The notes beneath the pieces were generated by a model. The model saw only the letters and a program-made list of their open reading frames with translations. It had not been told where the DNA came from and ran no database searches. Source: Marinobacter salinisoli (lineage in GTDB: Bacteria > Pseudomonadota > Gammaproteobacteria > Pseudomonadales > Oleiphilaceae). From it: DNA of 64,000 nt. The translations under genes and the position numbers were made by a program. Where the stretch lies: positions 1 through 64,000 of the forward strand of contig NZ_CP071247.1 in NCBI RefSeq assembly GCF_017301335.1. The letters run 5' to 3'. Positions 54,768 through 64,000 of the stretch are shown here, one piece after another (the stretch's first letter is position 1; each line of letters starts with the position of its first letter).

Positions 54768-55703
54768 CTAGGCGAGGGATTCCAGATTGTTCGCGGTGAT
54801 ATTCACGATCCGCTGCCTCGCCTCGCGACTCGCCCAGGCCGAATGAGGCGTGATAATCACGTTGGGAATGTCCTCGGCCAGCAGCGGGTTCCCGTTTCGA
54901 GGCGGCTCCTCAGTCAGTACGTCAAAGCCTGCGCCGCCAATCTGCCCCGTCCGAAGCGCATCGGCCAGGGCCGCTTCATCCACCAGACCACCACGGCTGG
55001 TATTGATCAGCAGGGCGTCTTTTTTCATCAGGCCCAGCTCACGGGCCCCGATGAGGTTGCGGGTCTCGTCGGTCAGCAGGCAATGCAACGACAGCACGTC
55101 CACCTTTGGCAGCAGCTCGTCCAGCGGTAAGCGGGACAAACCATCCACCTCCCCGGCTTCCTGGCCCGGCCGTGCTCCCAGCAGGATGTTCATGCCAAAC
55201 GCCCGCGCCCGCTCGACCACACCCTGACCGAGATCACCGTAACCAACGATACCCAGCGTGCGGCCCTCCAGCTCGAGAATCGGGTGATCCATCAGGCAGA
55301 ACATATCGCTTCTGGCCCAGCGGCCAGCCCGAACGTCCCGGTCGTAATCCAGCAAGCGGGTGGCCAGCGCGAGCATGAGCGCCATGGTGTGCTGGGCAAC
55401 CGTCGAGCGGCCGTAGTTGGTCACGTTCATCACACGAATGCCGTGTGCCCGGGCGGCCTCCTGATCGATGTTATTCAGACCCGTGGCCACAACCGCAATG
55501 TGTTTCAGCTCCGGGCACGCTTCAAAATGAGACCGGCCGAGCACCACCTTGTTGGTGATGATGGTATCGAAGCCCCGGATACGTTCCAGCACCTGCTCCG
55601 GCGTCGTTCGCCCGTGCTGCTGGATCGAACCGGCGGCCCGCTCGAGGGGAGACAGGTCGACATCGCTTCCCAGCGTATCGGCATCGAGAAAGACTGCTTT
55701 CAT
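54768..55703 (-). CDS. D-2-hydroxyacid dehydrogenase (glycerate dehydrogenase-like)
   Basis: 311 residues. NAD loop LGIVGYGDLGQGVVERARAF (about 148-167), catalytic Arg in LLTDETRNLIGA, Glu in the GGLVDEAALADALRTG region and His in ITPHSAWASREA. The order and spacing fit HprA/GhrB-like reductases that interconvert hydroxypyruvate or glyoxylate with the D-hydroxyacid; the exact substrate is not readable. It ends 10 bases from the FadL terminator and is divergent from tpm. Confidence 0.88.
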   Translation of the reverse strand: MKAVFLDADTLGSDVDLSPLERAAGSIQQHGRTTPEQVLERIRGFDTIITNKVVLGRSHFEACPELKHIAVVATGLNNIDQEAARAHGIRVMNVTNYGRSTVAQHTMALMLALATRLLDYDRDVRAGRWARSDMFCLMDHPILELEGRTLGIVGYGDLGQGVVERARAFGMNILLGARPGQEAGEVDGLSRLPLDELLPKVDVLSLHCLLTDETRNLIGARELGLMKKDALLINTSRGGLVDEAALADALRTGQIGGAGFDVLTEEPPRNGNPLLAEDIPNVIITPHSAWASREARQRIVNITANNLESLA

Positions 55704-55775
55704 ACTTCGCTCCTGAATTCAGACAGGCACAGATTAGGTTAGACTGAAGCAAACGCGCAAACGAGGGCCGCTATC

Positions 55776-56429
55776 ATGGAACATGCATTCTGGCATGAGC
55801 GCTGGGCAAAAAAAGAAATCGGCTTCCACGAAGGCACGGTGAATCAGTACCTTCACGACCACTGGCCCGATCTGGCCGGCAAGTCCGCCGATGCGGTTTT
55901 CGTCCCGCTGTGTGGCAAGGCCCACGACATGTGGTGGCTGCACGACCGCGGCCATCCGGTCATCGGGGTGGAGCTGAGCCAGGTGGCCTGCAAGGACTTC
56001 TTCGAGGAAGGCCAGGAGAAAGCCAAGGTTCATCCGGGCGAACCCTTCACCACCTTCAAACACGGCAACCTGGAGCTCTGGTGCGGTGATTTCTTCCAGC
56101 TGGTCCCGGAGGACCTCAAACACATTCGCCTGGTTTACGACCGCGCCGCGCTGATTGCCCTGCCCCCGAGAATGCGCCGCGGCTACGTTGAACATTTGAC
56201 GGCGATCATCCCGGACGGCACCCGCATACTGCTGATCACCCTTGACTACGAGGGCAACCTCCAGGGGCCACCGTTCAATGTAAGCGACGATGAAGTCCGG
56301 GAACTGTACGCCGACGACTACGACATCGAACACCTGCGCACCAATACGCTGGCACGGGACCATCCCTTCGCCAAGCGTAAGGGTCTGGATGGCGCCACGG
56401 AAAGCGTCTTTCGCCTGATCAAGCAGTAA
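55776..56429 (+). CDS. tpm: Thiopurine S-methyltransferase
   Basis: 217 residues, the bacterial TPMT family. Signatures: MEHAFWHERWAKKEIGFHEG, VFVPLCGKAHDMWWLHDRGH, VIGVELSQVACKDFF, YDRAALIALPPRMR and the late RDHPFAKRKGLDGATESVFR. Bacterial Tpm methylates thiopurines and also selenium or tellurium oxyanions in some species. No adjacent metalloid genes are present. The ATG lies shortly downstream of the divergent dehydrogenase gene (72-base gap). Confidence 0.94.
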   Translation: MEHAFWHERWAKKEIGFHEGTVNQYLHDHWPDLAGKSADAVFVPLCGKAHDMWWLHDRGHPVIGVELSQVACKDFFEEGQEKAKVHPGEPFTTFKHGNLELWCGDFFQLVPEDLKHIRLVYDRAALIALPPRMRRGYVEHLTAIIPDGTRILLITLDYEGNLQGPPFNVSDDEVRELYADDYDIEHLRTNTLARDHPFAKRKGLDGATESVFRLIKQ

Positions 56430-56743
56430 ATCCCCGTTCTGCGAAACCGGTTTTACGGGCGTGCGGCTCAGCTGTCGTGCGCCCCGGTTCACAGCGCTAC
56501 AAAAAGGCGCTGGCGATAACATATTTTAATGAACCTTAACCACTTCCCTGCTGTCCTATTTTTCGAGCGTGAACTAAGCTCAGAATAAATAGCCGCCACA
56601 AGAGCAATAACGCCGGGCAGCTCGTAATCACCTTCCTTTCCACCCATAACGAACCAGACCGCCCTGAACGGCGGAACCGATGCAACGGGGATATTGCGTG
56701 AACTGAGTACTGACTTTTTCAGATAGCAAGCGAGGCGCCATCT
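56430..56743. other. Intergenic leader region of the prkA cluster
   Basis: This region of 314 bases between tpm and prkA holds no gene I can support. It is AT-rich around 56518-56590 (for example CATATTTTAATGAACC and CAGAATAAATAGCC), which suggests a promoter, but no -35/-10 pair is convincing. A short inverted repeat AGCGC/GCGCT flanks TACAAAAAG near 56493. Confidence 0.4.
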
Positions 56744-58666
56744 ATGACCATCATGCAGCACTTCAAGGACCGGTATGCCAGTACCCAGGAAGAGGAATTC
56801 ACCCTGGAGGAATACCTGGAAATCTGCAAAAAGGACCCAACGGCCTATGCCACGGCCGCTGAACGAATGCTGATAGCCATCGGCGAACCCGAACTGATCG
56901 ACACCTCCCGTGACTCCCGTCTGTCGCGCATCTTTTCCAACAAAGTCATCAAGCGCTACCCGGAGTTTTCTGAGTTCTACGGCATGGAAGACGCGGTCGA
57001 GAACATCGTGTCCTTCTTCCGCCATGCCGCTCAGGGTCTGGAAGAGAAGAAGCAGATCCTGTACCTGCTGGGCCCGGTTGGTGGCGGTAAATCGTCCCTC
57101 GCTGAGAAACTCAAGGTCCTGATGCAGAAGGTGCCCTTCTACGCCATCAAAGACTCACCCGTGAACGAATCTCCCCTCGGCCTGTTCGACCCGGCCGAAG
57201 ATGCGCATATTCTGGAAGAGGAATACGGCATCCCGTCCCGCTATCTGAATTCCATCATGTCGCCCTGGGCGGTCAAACGACTGCACGAGTACGGCGGCGA
57301 TATCAGCAAATTCCGGGTGGTGAAGCGCTATCCCTCGGTGCTGGATCAGGTCGGCGTATCCAAGACAGAACCGGGCGATGACAACAACCAGGACATCTCC
57401 GCCCTGGTGGGCAAGGTCAACATCCGCATGCTGGAGGATTACTCCCAGGACGATCCGGATGCCTACAGCTTCAGCGGCGGGCTGTGCAAGGCCAACCAGG
57501 GGCTGCTGGAATTTGTCGAGATGTTCAAGGCGCCCATCAAAGTCCTGCACCCACTGCTGACCGCCACCCAGGAAGGCAACTACAACACCACCGAAGGCAT
57601 GGGCTCTGTGCCCTTCGATGGTGTGATCCTCGCCCACTCCAACGAATCCGAGTGGCAGACCTTCCGAAACAACAAACACAACGAAGCCTTCCTGGACCGG
57701 GTATACATCGTCAAAGTGCCCTACTGTGTGCGCGTCACGGAAGAGATCGAGATATATAAGAAGCTGCTCAAGCACAGCTCACTGTCTGGCGCACCCTGTG
57801 CCCCGGACACCCTGGACATGCTGGCGCAGTTTTCCGTGCTCTCACGCATCAAGGAACCCGAGAACTCCAGCATCTTCTCCAAGATGCGGGTGTACGACGG
57901 CCAGAACATCAAGGACACCGATCCCAAGGCCAAGTCGATTCAGGAGTACCGGGATTCGGCGGGCGTGAACGAAGGAATGGACGGCCTGTCTACCCGCTTC
58001 GCCTTCAAGATCCTGTCCAAGGTGTTCAACTTCGACACCACGGAGGTGGCGGCGAACCCGGTACACCTGCTGTACGTGCTCGAGAAACAGATCGAGCAGG
58101 AGCAGTTCCCCACCGAAACCCAGGAACGCTACCTTCGGTTCATCAAGGAATTCCTCGCGCCGCACTACGTGGAATTCATCGGCAAGGAAATCCAGACCGC
58201 GTACCTGGAAAGCTACAGCGAGTATGGCCAGAACCTGTTTGACCGCTACGTGACCTACGCCGACTTCTGGATTCAAGACCAGGAATACCGGGATCCGGAA
58301 ACCGGCGAAATTCTTGATCGCTCGTCCATCAACGACGAACTGGAAAAAATCGAGAAGCCGGCCGGCATCAGTAATCCGAAGGACTTCCGCAACGAAGTGG
58401 TTAACTTTGTGCTTCGGGCACGGGCCAACAATCAGGGCCGCAACCCATCCTGGCTCAGCTACGAAAAACTGCGTGCGGTGATCGAGAAGAAGATGTTCTC
58501 CAACACCGAAGATCTGCTGCCGGTGATTTCATTCAACCCGAAAGCCAGCCAGGAAGATCAGAAGAAGCACAAGCAATTCGTGGAGCGCATGGTCGACCGG
58601 GGTTACACCGAGAAGCAGGTACGCCTGCTCGCAGAATGGTACCTCAGGGTGCGTAAATCTCACTGA
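56744..58666 (+). CDS. prkA: PrkA family serine protein kinase / AAA+ protease-like protein (YeaG)
   Basis: 640 residues, the usual YeaG/PrkA length. An AAA-type N-terminal domain carries Walker A GPVGGGKSS (110-118), and the C-terminal PrkA domain starts near residue 390. Family segments include EDNNQDISALVGKVNIR-like GDDNNQDISALVGKVNIRML and SEWQTFRNNKHNEAFLDRVY. PrkA from Bacillus was described as a kinase and later as a protease; YeaG acts in stress and nitrogen-starvation survival in enterics. First gene of prkA-yeaH-spoVR. Confidence 0.93.
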   Translation: MTIMQHFKDRYASTQEEEFTLEEYLEICKKDPTAYATAAERMLIAIGEPELIDTSRDSRLSRIFSNKVIKRYPEFSEFYGMEDAVENIVSFFRHAAQGLEEKKQILYLLGPVGGGKSSLAEKLKVLMQKVPFYAIKDSPVNESPLGLFDPAEDAHILEEEYGIPSRYLNSIMSPWAVKRLHEYGGDISKFRVVKRYPSVLDQVGVSKTEPGDDNNQDISALVGKVNIRMLEDYSQDDPDAYSFSGGLCKANQGLLEFVEMFKAPIKVLHPLLTATQEGNYNTTEGMGSVPFDGVILAHSNESEWQTFRNNKHNEAFLDRVYIVKVPYCVRVTEEIEIYKKLLKHSSLSGAPCAPDTLDMLAQFSVLSRIKEPENSSIFSKMRVYDGQNIKDTDPKAKSIQEYRDSAGVNEGMDGLSTRFAFKILSKVFNFDTTEVAANPVHLLYVLEKQIEQEQFPTETQERYLRFIKEFLAPHYVEFIGKEIQTAYLESYSEYGQNLFDRYVTYADFWIQDQEYRDPETGEILDRSSINDELEKIEKPAGISNPKDFRNEVVNFVLRARANNQGRNPSWLSYEKLRAVIEKKMFSNTEDLLPVISFNPKASQEDQKKHKQFVERMVDRGYTEKQVRLLAEWYLRVRKSH

Positions 58667-58699
58667 GCCTGCGACTGAGCGCTGAACGGGAGTAACGCT

Positions 58700-59995
58700 A
58701 TGGGTATGACCCACGTCGTCGACCGGCGACTGAACGGCAAAAACAAGAGCGCAGTGAACCGGGAACGGTTCCTGCGCAGGTATCGGCATCACATCAAGAA
58801 AGCGGTGTCGGATGCGGTGCAGCGTCGATCCATCACCGACATTGAACGGGGCGAACACGTCAGCATTCCCACCCGGGATATCGAGGAACCGATCTTCCAC
58901 CACGGCCAGGGCGGCAGCCGCGAAGTGGTGCACCCCGGCAATCAGGAATTTGTTGCCGGCGACACCATTCCGAAACCCGCCGGCGGCGGGGGCAAGGGCC
59001 AGGGACAGGGCAACGCAAGCCCGGACGGCGAGGGCATGGATGAATTCGCCTTCCAGATCACCCAGGACGAGTTCCTGGATTTCTTGTTCGATGATCTGGA
59101 ACTGCCCAATCTGGCCCGCAAGAAACTCCGCGACACCGAATCGTTCAAGTACGTGCGTTCGGGCTTCACCACCCAGGGTGTTCCGGCCAAGCTGGACGTA
59201 GTGCGCTCACTTCGGGGCGCCCATGCCCGGCGCCTCGGCCTTGGCGGCGCCAGAAAGAAGAAAATCCGCGAGATGCAAGCGCAGCTCGAAGCGCTGAAAT
59301 CCGCGCCGGCGGAGCTTGATCCGGCCTTCAGTCATGAAGACCAGGTTCAGGCACTGGAAGAGGAAATCGCCCGCCTGAAAGCCAATGTCCGGCGCATTCC
59401 CTTCATTGACGAAATCGACCTGCGCTACCGCCAGCACCTGAAGCAGCCCAAGCCGGCCACCAGTGCCGTGATGTTCTGCCTGATGGACGTGTCCGGTTCC
59501 ATGACCCAGATGCACAAGGACATTGCCAAGCGGTTCTTCATTCTGCTGTACCTGTTTCTCAAGAAGAACTACAAGAAGATCGATGTCGTCTTCATTCGCC
59601 ATCACACCAGCGCCAAGGAAGTGGATGAGGAGGAATTCTTCTATTCCCGGGAAACCGGCGGCACCATCGTCTCAAGCGCGCTGAAGCTGATGAAGAAGAT
59701 CGTCGATGCCCGTTATCCGCCCTCTGAATGGAACATCTACGCGGCCCAGGCGTCGGACGGTGACAACTGGAACGACGATTCCCCGGTGTGCAGCAAGATC
59801 CTCGCAGACAGCCTGCTGCCGCTGGTGCAGTACTATGCCTACATCGAGATCACGCCGCAGGATCATCAGATGCTCTGGTACGAGTACGAAAAGATCATGC
59901 AGCAGTTCCCCCAGAGCTTTGCCATGCAGCAGATAGCCGACCCGGGCGAGATTTACCCGGTGTTCCGCCAGTTGTTCGAGAGGAAAGCCGCATGA
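58700..59995 (+). CDS. yeaH: YeaH/YhbH family (DUF444) protein
   Basis: 431 residues. Basic N-terminus ([35 protein letters not shown]), a Gly-rich linker near 95-112, and a von Willebrand A-like C-terminal half with a MIDAS-like motif ([20 protein letters not shown] at about 262-281) and [23 protein letters not shown] sequence. It always travels with prkA and spoVR; its molecular role is unknown. It starts 33 bases after prkA, and its stop overlaps the spoVR start. Confidence 0.93.
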   Translation: MGMTHVVDRRLNGKNKSAVNRERFLRRYRHHIKKAVSDAVQRRSITDIERGEHVSIPTRDIEEPIFHHGQGGSREVVHPGNQEFVAGDTIPKPAGGGGKGQGQGNASPDGEGMDEFAFQITQDEFLDFLFDDLELPNLARKKLRDTESFKYVRSGFTTQGVPAKLDVVRSLRGAHARRLGLGGARKKKIREMQAQLEALKSAPAELDPAFSHEDQVQALEEEIARLKANVRRIPFIDEIDLRYRQHLKQPKPATSAVMFCLMDVSGSMTQMHKDIAKRFFILLYLFLKKNYKKIDVVFIRHHTSAKEVDEEEFFYSRETGGTIVSSALKLMKKIVDARYPPSEWNIYAAQASDGDNWNDDSPVCSKILADSLLPLVQYYAYIEITPQDHQMLWYEYEKIMQQFPQSFAMQQIADPGEIYPVFRQLFERKAA

Positions 59996-61551
59996 CCGAT
60001 TTCATGGATCGCCCCAACGTTCCCGAGGAACAGGGGCAACCCAGAGCCGAGGAACCGATTTCCACCAGCTCCGAATGGACTTTCGATCTCATCTGCGAGT
60101 ACGACGAGGAAATCGCCAAGTGTGCACAGGAATTCGGACTGGACACCTACCCGAACCAGATTGAGGTCATCAGTGCCGAGCAGATGATGGACGCCTACAG
60201 CTCCGTGGGCATGCCCGTGGGTTACCATCACTGGTCCTTCGGCAAGCAGTTTTTAAGCACGTCGAAGAGTTACCAGCGCGGACAAATGGGGCTGGCCTAC
60301 GAGATCGTGATCAACTCCAACCCGTGCATCGCCTACCTGATGGAAGAAAACACCCTGCCGATGCAGGCGCTGGTGATTGCCCACGCGTGCTACGGCCACA
60401 ACTCCTTCTTCAAAGGCAACTATCTGTTTCGCACCTGGACCGACGCCAGCGCCATCATCGACTACCTGGTGTTCGCCCGGAACTTTGTCGCCGAGTGCGA
60501 AGAGCGCCACGGTGTCGAAGCGGTGGAAGAAATCCTCGATTCCTGTCACGCACTGATGAACTATGGTGTCGATCGCTACAAACGCCCGGCACCCATTTCG
60601 GCGGTGGAAGAACAGCGCCGCCAGCAAGAGCGGGAAGAATACCAGCAGCGCAGGATCAATGACCTCTGGCGCACCATTCCCCGTCCTGACGACATCGATA
60701 CGATCGAGCAGAAAAAGCGGTTCCCGGAAGAGCCCCACGAGAACATTCTGTATTTCATTGAAAAGAACGCGCCCCTGCTGGAAACCTGGCAGCGGGAGAT
60801 CGTTCGCATCGTTCGAAAACTGGGGCAGTATTTCTATCCCCAGCGCCAGACCCAGGTCATGAACGAGGGCTGGGCGACCTTCTGGCACTATACCCTGACC
60901 CACCGGATGTATGAGAAAGGCCTGGTCAACGACGGCTTCATGATGGAGTTCCTGCAAAGTCACACCGCCGTGGTGTATCAGCCTCCGTTCAACAGCCCGT
61001 GGTACTCCGGTATCAATCCGTACACGCTGGGTTTTTCCATCTTCACTGACCTGCGGCGGATCTGCGAAGACCCGACCGAAGAGGACCGGGAATGGTTCCC
61101 GGACATCGCCGGTTCAAACTGGCTGGAAACCCTGCATTTCGCCATGAAGAACTTCAAGGACGAGAGCTTTATCCAGCAGTTCCTGTCACCCAAGGTGATG
61201 CGGGACCTGAAACTGTTTGCCGTGCAGAACGACGATCAGGAAGACGTCTATCGGGTCACCGCCATCCATGACGACCCTGGCTATCGGCCACTGCGGGAAA
61301 AACTCGCCCGCCAATATAACCTCAGCTATCGGGAACCCAACATCCAGGTCTGGAACGTGGATGTGCGCGGCGATCGCTCACTCACCCTGCGCCATGTTCC
61401 GGTTGACCGGGTGCCACTTGGGGACGACACCGAGGAAGTGCTGCGTCACGTTCACCGGCTGTGGGGCTTCGACGTGCACCTTGAAAGTTTTGATGACGAC
61501 ATGGTGGTCGAGGAATTTCACTGTCCGACCAAAGGGCTCGCTGAGGATTAG
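59992..61551 (+). CDS. spoVR: SpoVR family protein (YcgB)
   Basis: 519 residues. The ATG at 59992 overlaps the yeaH stop (ATGA). Family landmarks: [90 protein letters not shown] and [20 protein letters not shown]. The HExxH-like His/Glu clusters ([18 protein letters not shown]) suggest a metal site, which is inference. It is the third gene of the conserved stress cluster prkA-yeaH-spoVR; its function is not established. Confidence 0.94.
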   Translation: MTDFMDRPNVPEEQGQPRAEEPISTSSEWTFDLICEYDEEIAKCAQEFGLDTYPNQIEVISAEQMMDAYSSVGMPVGYHHWSFGKQFLSTSKSYQRGQMGLAYEIVINSNPCIAYLMEENTLPMQALVIAHACYGHNSFFKGNYLFRTWTDASAIIDYLVFARNFVAECEERHGVEAVEEILDSCHALMNYGVDRYKRPAPISAVEEQRRQQEREEYQQRRINDLWRTIPRPDDIDTIEQKKRFPEEPHENILYFIEKNAPLLETWQREIVRIVRKLGQYFYPQRQTQVMNEGWATFWHYTLTHRMYEKGLVNDGFMMEFLQSHTAVVYQPPFNSPWYSGINPYTLGFSIFTDLRRICEDPTEEDREWFPDIAGSNWLETLHFAMKNFKDESFIQQFLSPKVMRDLKLFAVQNDDQEDVYRVTAIHDDPGYRPLREKLARQYNLSYREPNIQVWNVDVRGDRSLTLRHVPVDRVPLGDDTEEVLRHVHRLWGFDVHLESFDDDMVVEEFHCPTKGLAED

Positions 61552-61611
61552 GCCGGTAACCCGATGCTGACCGGCAAACCGGCAACCTGGCACCCGTGAA
61601 GATTGGGCGGG

Positions 61612-63561
61612 ATGACTCACCTTGACGACACACATTCTGCAATGAAAGCAACAGCGCCGGGCCCGGTTCTGGCCGGTCCGGTCCTGCGTCATGCGGCACC
61701 GGACTCACTGGTCTTTTGGCTGGTAACCAGCGGAGAGGTCGCCGTCACCGTTCAGGTATTCCACGGCACAGACAGCCTGCTGGATCGTCCGCTGGCCGAA
61801 GCCGAGCTTATCCGCCTCAGAGTTGGCACCCGGGCCTGGCTGAACCTGCTGACCATCACTCCGGAACACGCCCTGCCCCGCGATACCCGTCTGGACTATG
61901 ACCTGGGCCTAACAACAGACGAATCAGACGCACCGCAATGGATACGCAGCTGGGCACCCCATCTTTGCCCCGACGGCCGCGAGCGCCCGGGATTCACCCT
62001 GAAATCAAAACTGGACCGCATCTTCCATGGTTCCTGCCGGAAGCCTCACCACCCGACAGGCGACGGACTTGTCCGAGTGGACGGGGAATTGCACAAGGCC
62101 GAGCGGCTGGAAGATACGCCGTCGCTGCTCCTGCTGACCGGTGACCAGATCTATACCGATGATGTGGCTGGCCCCATGCTGCACGCCATCCAGTGCGTTA
62201 TTCAGCAACTGGGCCTGTACCAGGAAACGCTGGAAGGCGCCTCACTCGGCCACAGTAAAGAACTTGTCTCGGTCGCCCACGCCTATTACCACCGAGATGA
62301 ACTGCTGCCGGAATCCGAATTCAACGAGGACCTGATCGAGCGCTTCTTTGGTGGCGTCCGCAAGCCGGTGTTCACTACCGCGCACGCTGGCAATCATCTG
62401 ATTTCCTTTGCCGAAGTCATGGCCATGTACCTGCTGGTCTGGTCACCGCAACCCTGGGCGTTGGTGACCAGCACTGAGCCTGTCGATGACCCGGAGGAAC
62501 TTGCGCGCTACCGGAAAGAGCAGGCCATTATCGACGACTTCCGCTCGAACCTTCCGCGCGCCGCGCGCGCCCTGGCCAACGTGCCTGTGTATATGATTTT
62601 TGACGACCATGATGTTACCGACGACTGGAACCTCTCAGCCCTCTGGGAGACCACCGCCTACGAACATCCCTTCTCCCGGCGCATCATCGGCAACGCTCTG
62701 CTGGGTTATCTTTTGTGTCAGGGCTGGGGCAATCAGCCGCAGAATTTCGCCGAACTGATCGACCATTGCCAGCAGCTGTTCAACTCCAGCGACCCACGGA
62801 ACGAACTGGATAAGGCGATACAGGACCAACTGATCGACGCACTCTTTGACTTTCAACGCTGGCATTACAGCCTGCTCACCTCCCCCCGACTGGTGGTGCT
62901 GGATACCCGCACCCATCGCTGGCGCAGCGAACTCCGCCGCAGTCACCCGTCCGGGCTGATGGACTGGGAAGCACTGACCGACTTCCAGCACGAAATCATG
63001 GGCGAAGACGCGGTGGTGGTGGTGTCAGCCGCCCCCATGTTCGGCGTGAAACTGATTGAGATGATCCAGCGGGTGTTTACCTTTTTCGGCAAGCCGCTGT
63101 TGGTGGACGCCGAAAACTGGATGGCCCATCGCGGTGCCGCCAGTGTGTTGCTCAATATTTTCGGGCACCCGCGAACCCCCAGACACTTCGTAATTCTGTC
63201 CGGGGATGTCCACTACTCTTTTGCCTACGATGTTCGGTTGCGCCATATGGAGAACGGCCCTCATGTCTGGCAGATCACCAGCAGCGGCATCAAGAACGAA
63301 TTTCCCAATACCCTGCTTGAGTGGCTGGACCGTCTCAATCGGTGGCTGTTCGCTCCCTGGTCCCCTCTGAACTGGTTCACCAAGCGCCGGCGCATGTGGA
63401 TTTCCCCCAGACTGCCCAGGGGGCGGGAAGCGGGAGAACGGCTCTGGAATGGTTCGGGCATTGGGGATGTGCGCCTGGATAACGAAGGTGCCCCAACCAG
63501 CATCCGGCAACTGAATGCCGGTGGCGGCGGCACCGTGTTCCAACGGCGCCGGGATGCCTGA
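61612..63561 (+). CDS. PhoD-like metallophosphatase
   Basis: About 649 residues. Metal-binding motifs of the alkaline phosphatase D/metallophosphatase type are visible: LLTGDQIYTDD (about 176-186), MIFDDHDVTDDWNLSALWET near 325-344 and ILSGDVHYSFAYD near 523-535. There is no signal peptide, unlike secreted PhoD, so it is probably cytoplasmic. The start is uncertain: ATG at 61612, TTG at 61603 or ATG at 61642 are all in frame, and none has a strong ribosome site. It is 60 bases beyond spoVR, possibly separately transcribed. Confidence 0.82.
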   Translation: MTHLDDTHSAMKATAPGPVLAGPVLRHAAPDSLVFWLVTSGEVAVTVQVFHGTDSLLDRPLAEAELIRLRVGTRAWLNLLTITPEHALPRDTRLDYDLGLTTDESDAPQWIRSWAPHLCPDGRERPGFTLKSKLDRIFHGSCRKPHHPTGDGLVRVDGELHKAERLEDTPSLLLLTGDQIYTDDVAGPMLHAIQCVIQQLGLYQETLEGASLGHSKELVSVAHAYYHRDELLPESEFNEDLIERFFGGVRKPVFTTAHAGNHLISFAEVMAMYLLVWSPQPWALVTSTEPVDDPEELARYRKEQAIIDDFRSNLPRAARALANVPVYMIFDDHDVTDDWNLSALWETTAYEHPFSRRIIGNALLGYLLCQGWGNQPQNFAELIDHCQQLFNSSDPRNELDKAIQDQLIDALFDFQRWHYSLLTSPRLVVLDTRTHRWRSELRRSHPSGLMDWEALTDFQHEIMGEDAVVVVSAAPMFGVKLIEMIQRVFTFFGKPLLVDAENWMAHRGAASVLLNIFGHPRTPRHFVILSGDVHYSFAYDVRLRHMENGPHVWQITSSGIKNEFPNTLLEWLDRLNRWLFAPWSPLNWFTKRRRMWISPRLPRGREAGERLWNGSGIGDVRLDNEGAPTSIRQLNAGGGGTVFQRRRDA

Positions 63562-64000
63562 TCAGACCAGAGCCTGCAGCCAATCCACCAGCCAGGGCAC
63601 AATCAAGGCGGTGGCGAAAGCCGACAACGCCATCGCCAGGCCCGAAAAGGCGCCCATCTGGGAGCTGACCTGAAACGCCCTTGCAGTGCCAATGCCATGA
63701 GCCGCCACTCCCATGGCGATGCCCTTGGCGGTGTCGTCCTTGATCCGCAACCACTCGAACAGCTTCGTGCCGAGCACCGCGCCGGTGATGCCAGTGATGA
63801 CCACCAGCACCGCCGTCAGTGAGGGCAAGCCGCCAATTTTTTCGGAAATTCCCATGGCAACGGGTGCCGTGGCCGACTTGGGTGCCAGCGACATCTGGAT
63901 TTCCGTCGAGCCGCCCAGCAACCAGGCCAGGCCAATGGAACTGCCTGCCGCAATCACCACCCCGCACACCAGCGAAATACTCACCGGCAGCCATAACTGC
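63562..64000 (-). CDS. lrgB: LrgB family membrane protein, 5' end cut by the window edge
   Basis: The C-terminal 145 or so residues are present: NPxLxLP-like start missing, then VCGVVIAAGSSIGLAWLLGG, MSLAPKSATAPVAMGISEKI, ITGITGAVLGTKLFEWLRIK and GVAAHGIGTARAFQVSSQMG, the LrgB/CidB hallmark. LrgB works with LrgA in holin-like control of autolysis, or in pyruvate/glycolate transport in some bacteria. The frame is open through the edge, so the true start and any lrgA lie to the right. Confidence 0.9.
   Translation of the reverse strand, partial: QLWLPVSISLVCGVVIAAGSSIGLAWLLGGSTEIQMSLAPKSATAPVAMGISEKIGGLPSLTAVLVVITGITGAVLGTKLFEWLRIKDDTAKGIAMGVAAHGIGTARAFQVSSQMGAFSGLAMALSAFATALIVPWLVDWLQALV

Overview
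The window comes from the chromosome of a marine, hydrocarbon-degrading gammaproteobacterium, most likely Marinobacter or a close relative. The evidence is an AlkB alkane hydroxylase beside a GntR regulator, a FadL/OmpP1 porin, a Pseudomonas-like sahR-metK-ahcY-metF / tkt-epd-pgk-fba neighbourhood, and protein sequences closest in style to that group. This is housekeeping and metabolic chromosome. I see no prophage, insertion sequence, CRISPR array, rRNA or tRNA gene. Layout: (1) 1-7313 (-) is a urea module: transporter urtABCDE followed by ureD, ureA and ureB. All three urease genes visible here carry a single-base deletion, while the transporter genes are intact. (2) 7600-8850 holds a GntR regulator with a textbook sigma-54 promoter, then a CsrB/RsmZ-type regulatory RNA with many GGA hairpins. 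(3) 8850-13098 (+) holds a ComEA-like protein, lactate oxidation lutABC and an EamA exporter. (4) 13095-15866 holds glyoxalase I and alkB with its divergent GntR regulator. (5) 15954-20280 (+) holds a YbhN-type membrane protein, an unusual fusion of a dead-looking phosphoesterase with a GT4 glycosyltransferase, and a DUF523-DUF1722 protein. (6) 20281-25130 (-) holds a DUF481 protein, TrhO, a DsbA-like protein and a chemoreceptor. (7) 25259-29234 (-) holds two DUF5666 repeat lipoproteins flanking a DUF6502 protein, with a shared palindromic operator. (8) 29435-30958 holds a DUF6435 miniprotein and cbpM-cbpA. (9) 31269-36630 (-) is tkt-epd-pgk-fba; 36855-41580 (+) is the SAM/SAH cycle: sahR, metK, ahcY, metF. 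(10) 41810-44087 (+) is a polar amino-acid ABC transporter, followed by decayed paiB and GNAT remnants. (11) 44757-47984 (-) holds a methanethiol methyltransferase, an alpha/beta hydrolase and a CadC-like regulator. (12) 48325-51812 (+) is bioA-rsmE and a DUF445 protein. (13) 51842-56429 holds YihY, FadL/OmpP1, a hydroxyacid dehydrogenase and tpm. (14) 56744-61551 (+) is the prkA-yeaH-spoVR stress cluster, followed by a PhoD-like phosphatase and the end of an lrgB gene cut by the right edge. The regulatory layer is the richest part: a likely CsrA-titrating RNA, a sigma-54 site, SahR boxes, a BirA-like box, the DUF6502/DUF5666 palindrome, two stem-loops each placed just after a solute-binding-protein gene, and two copies of a structured intergenic repeat.
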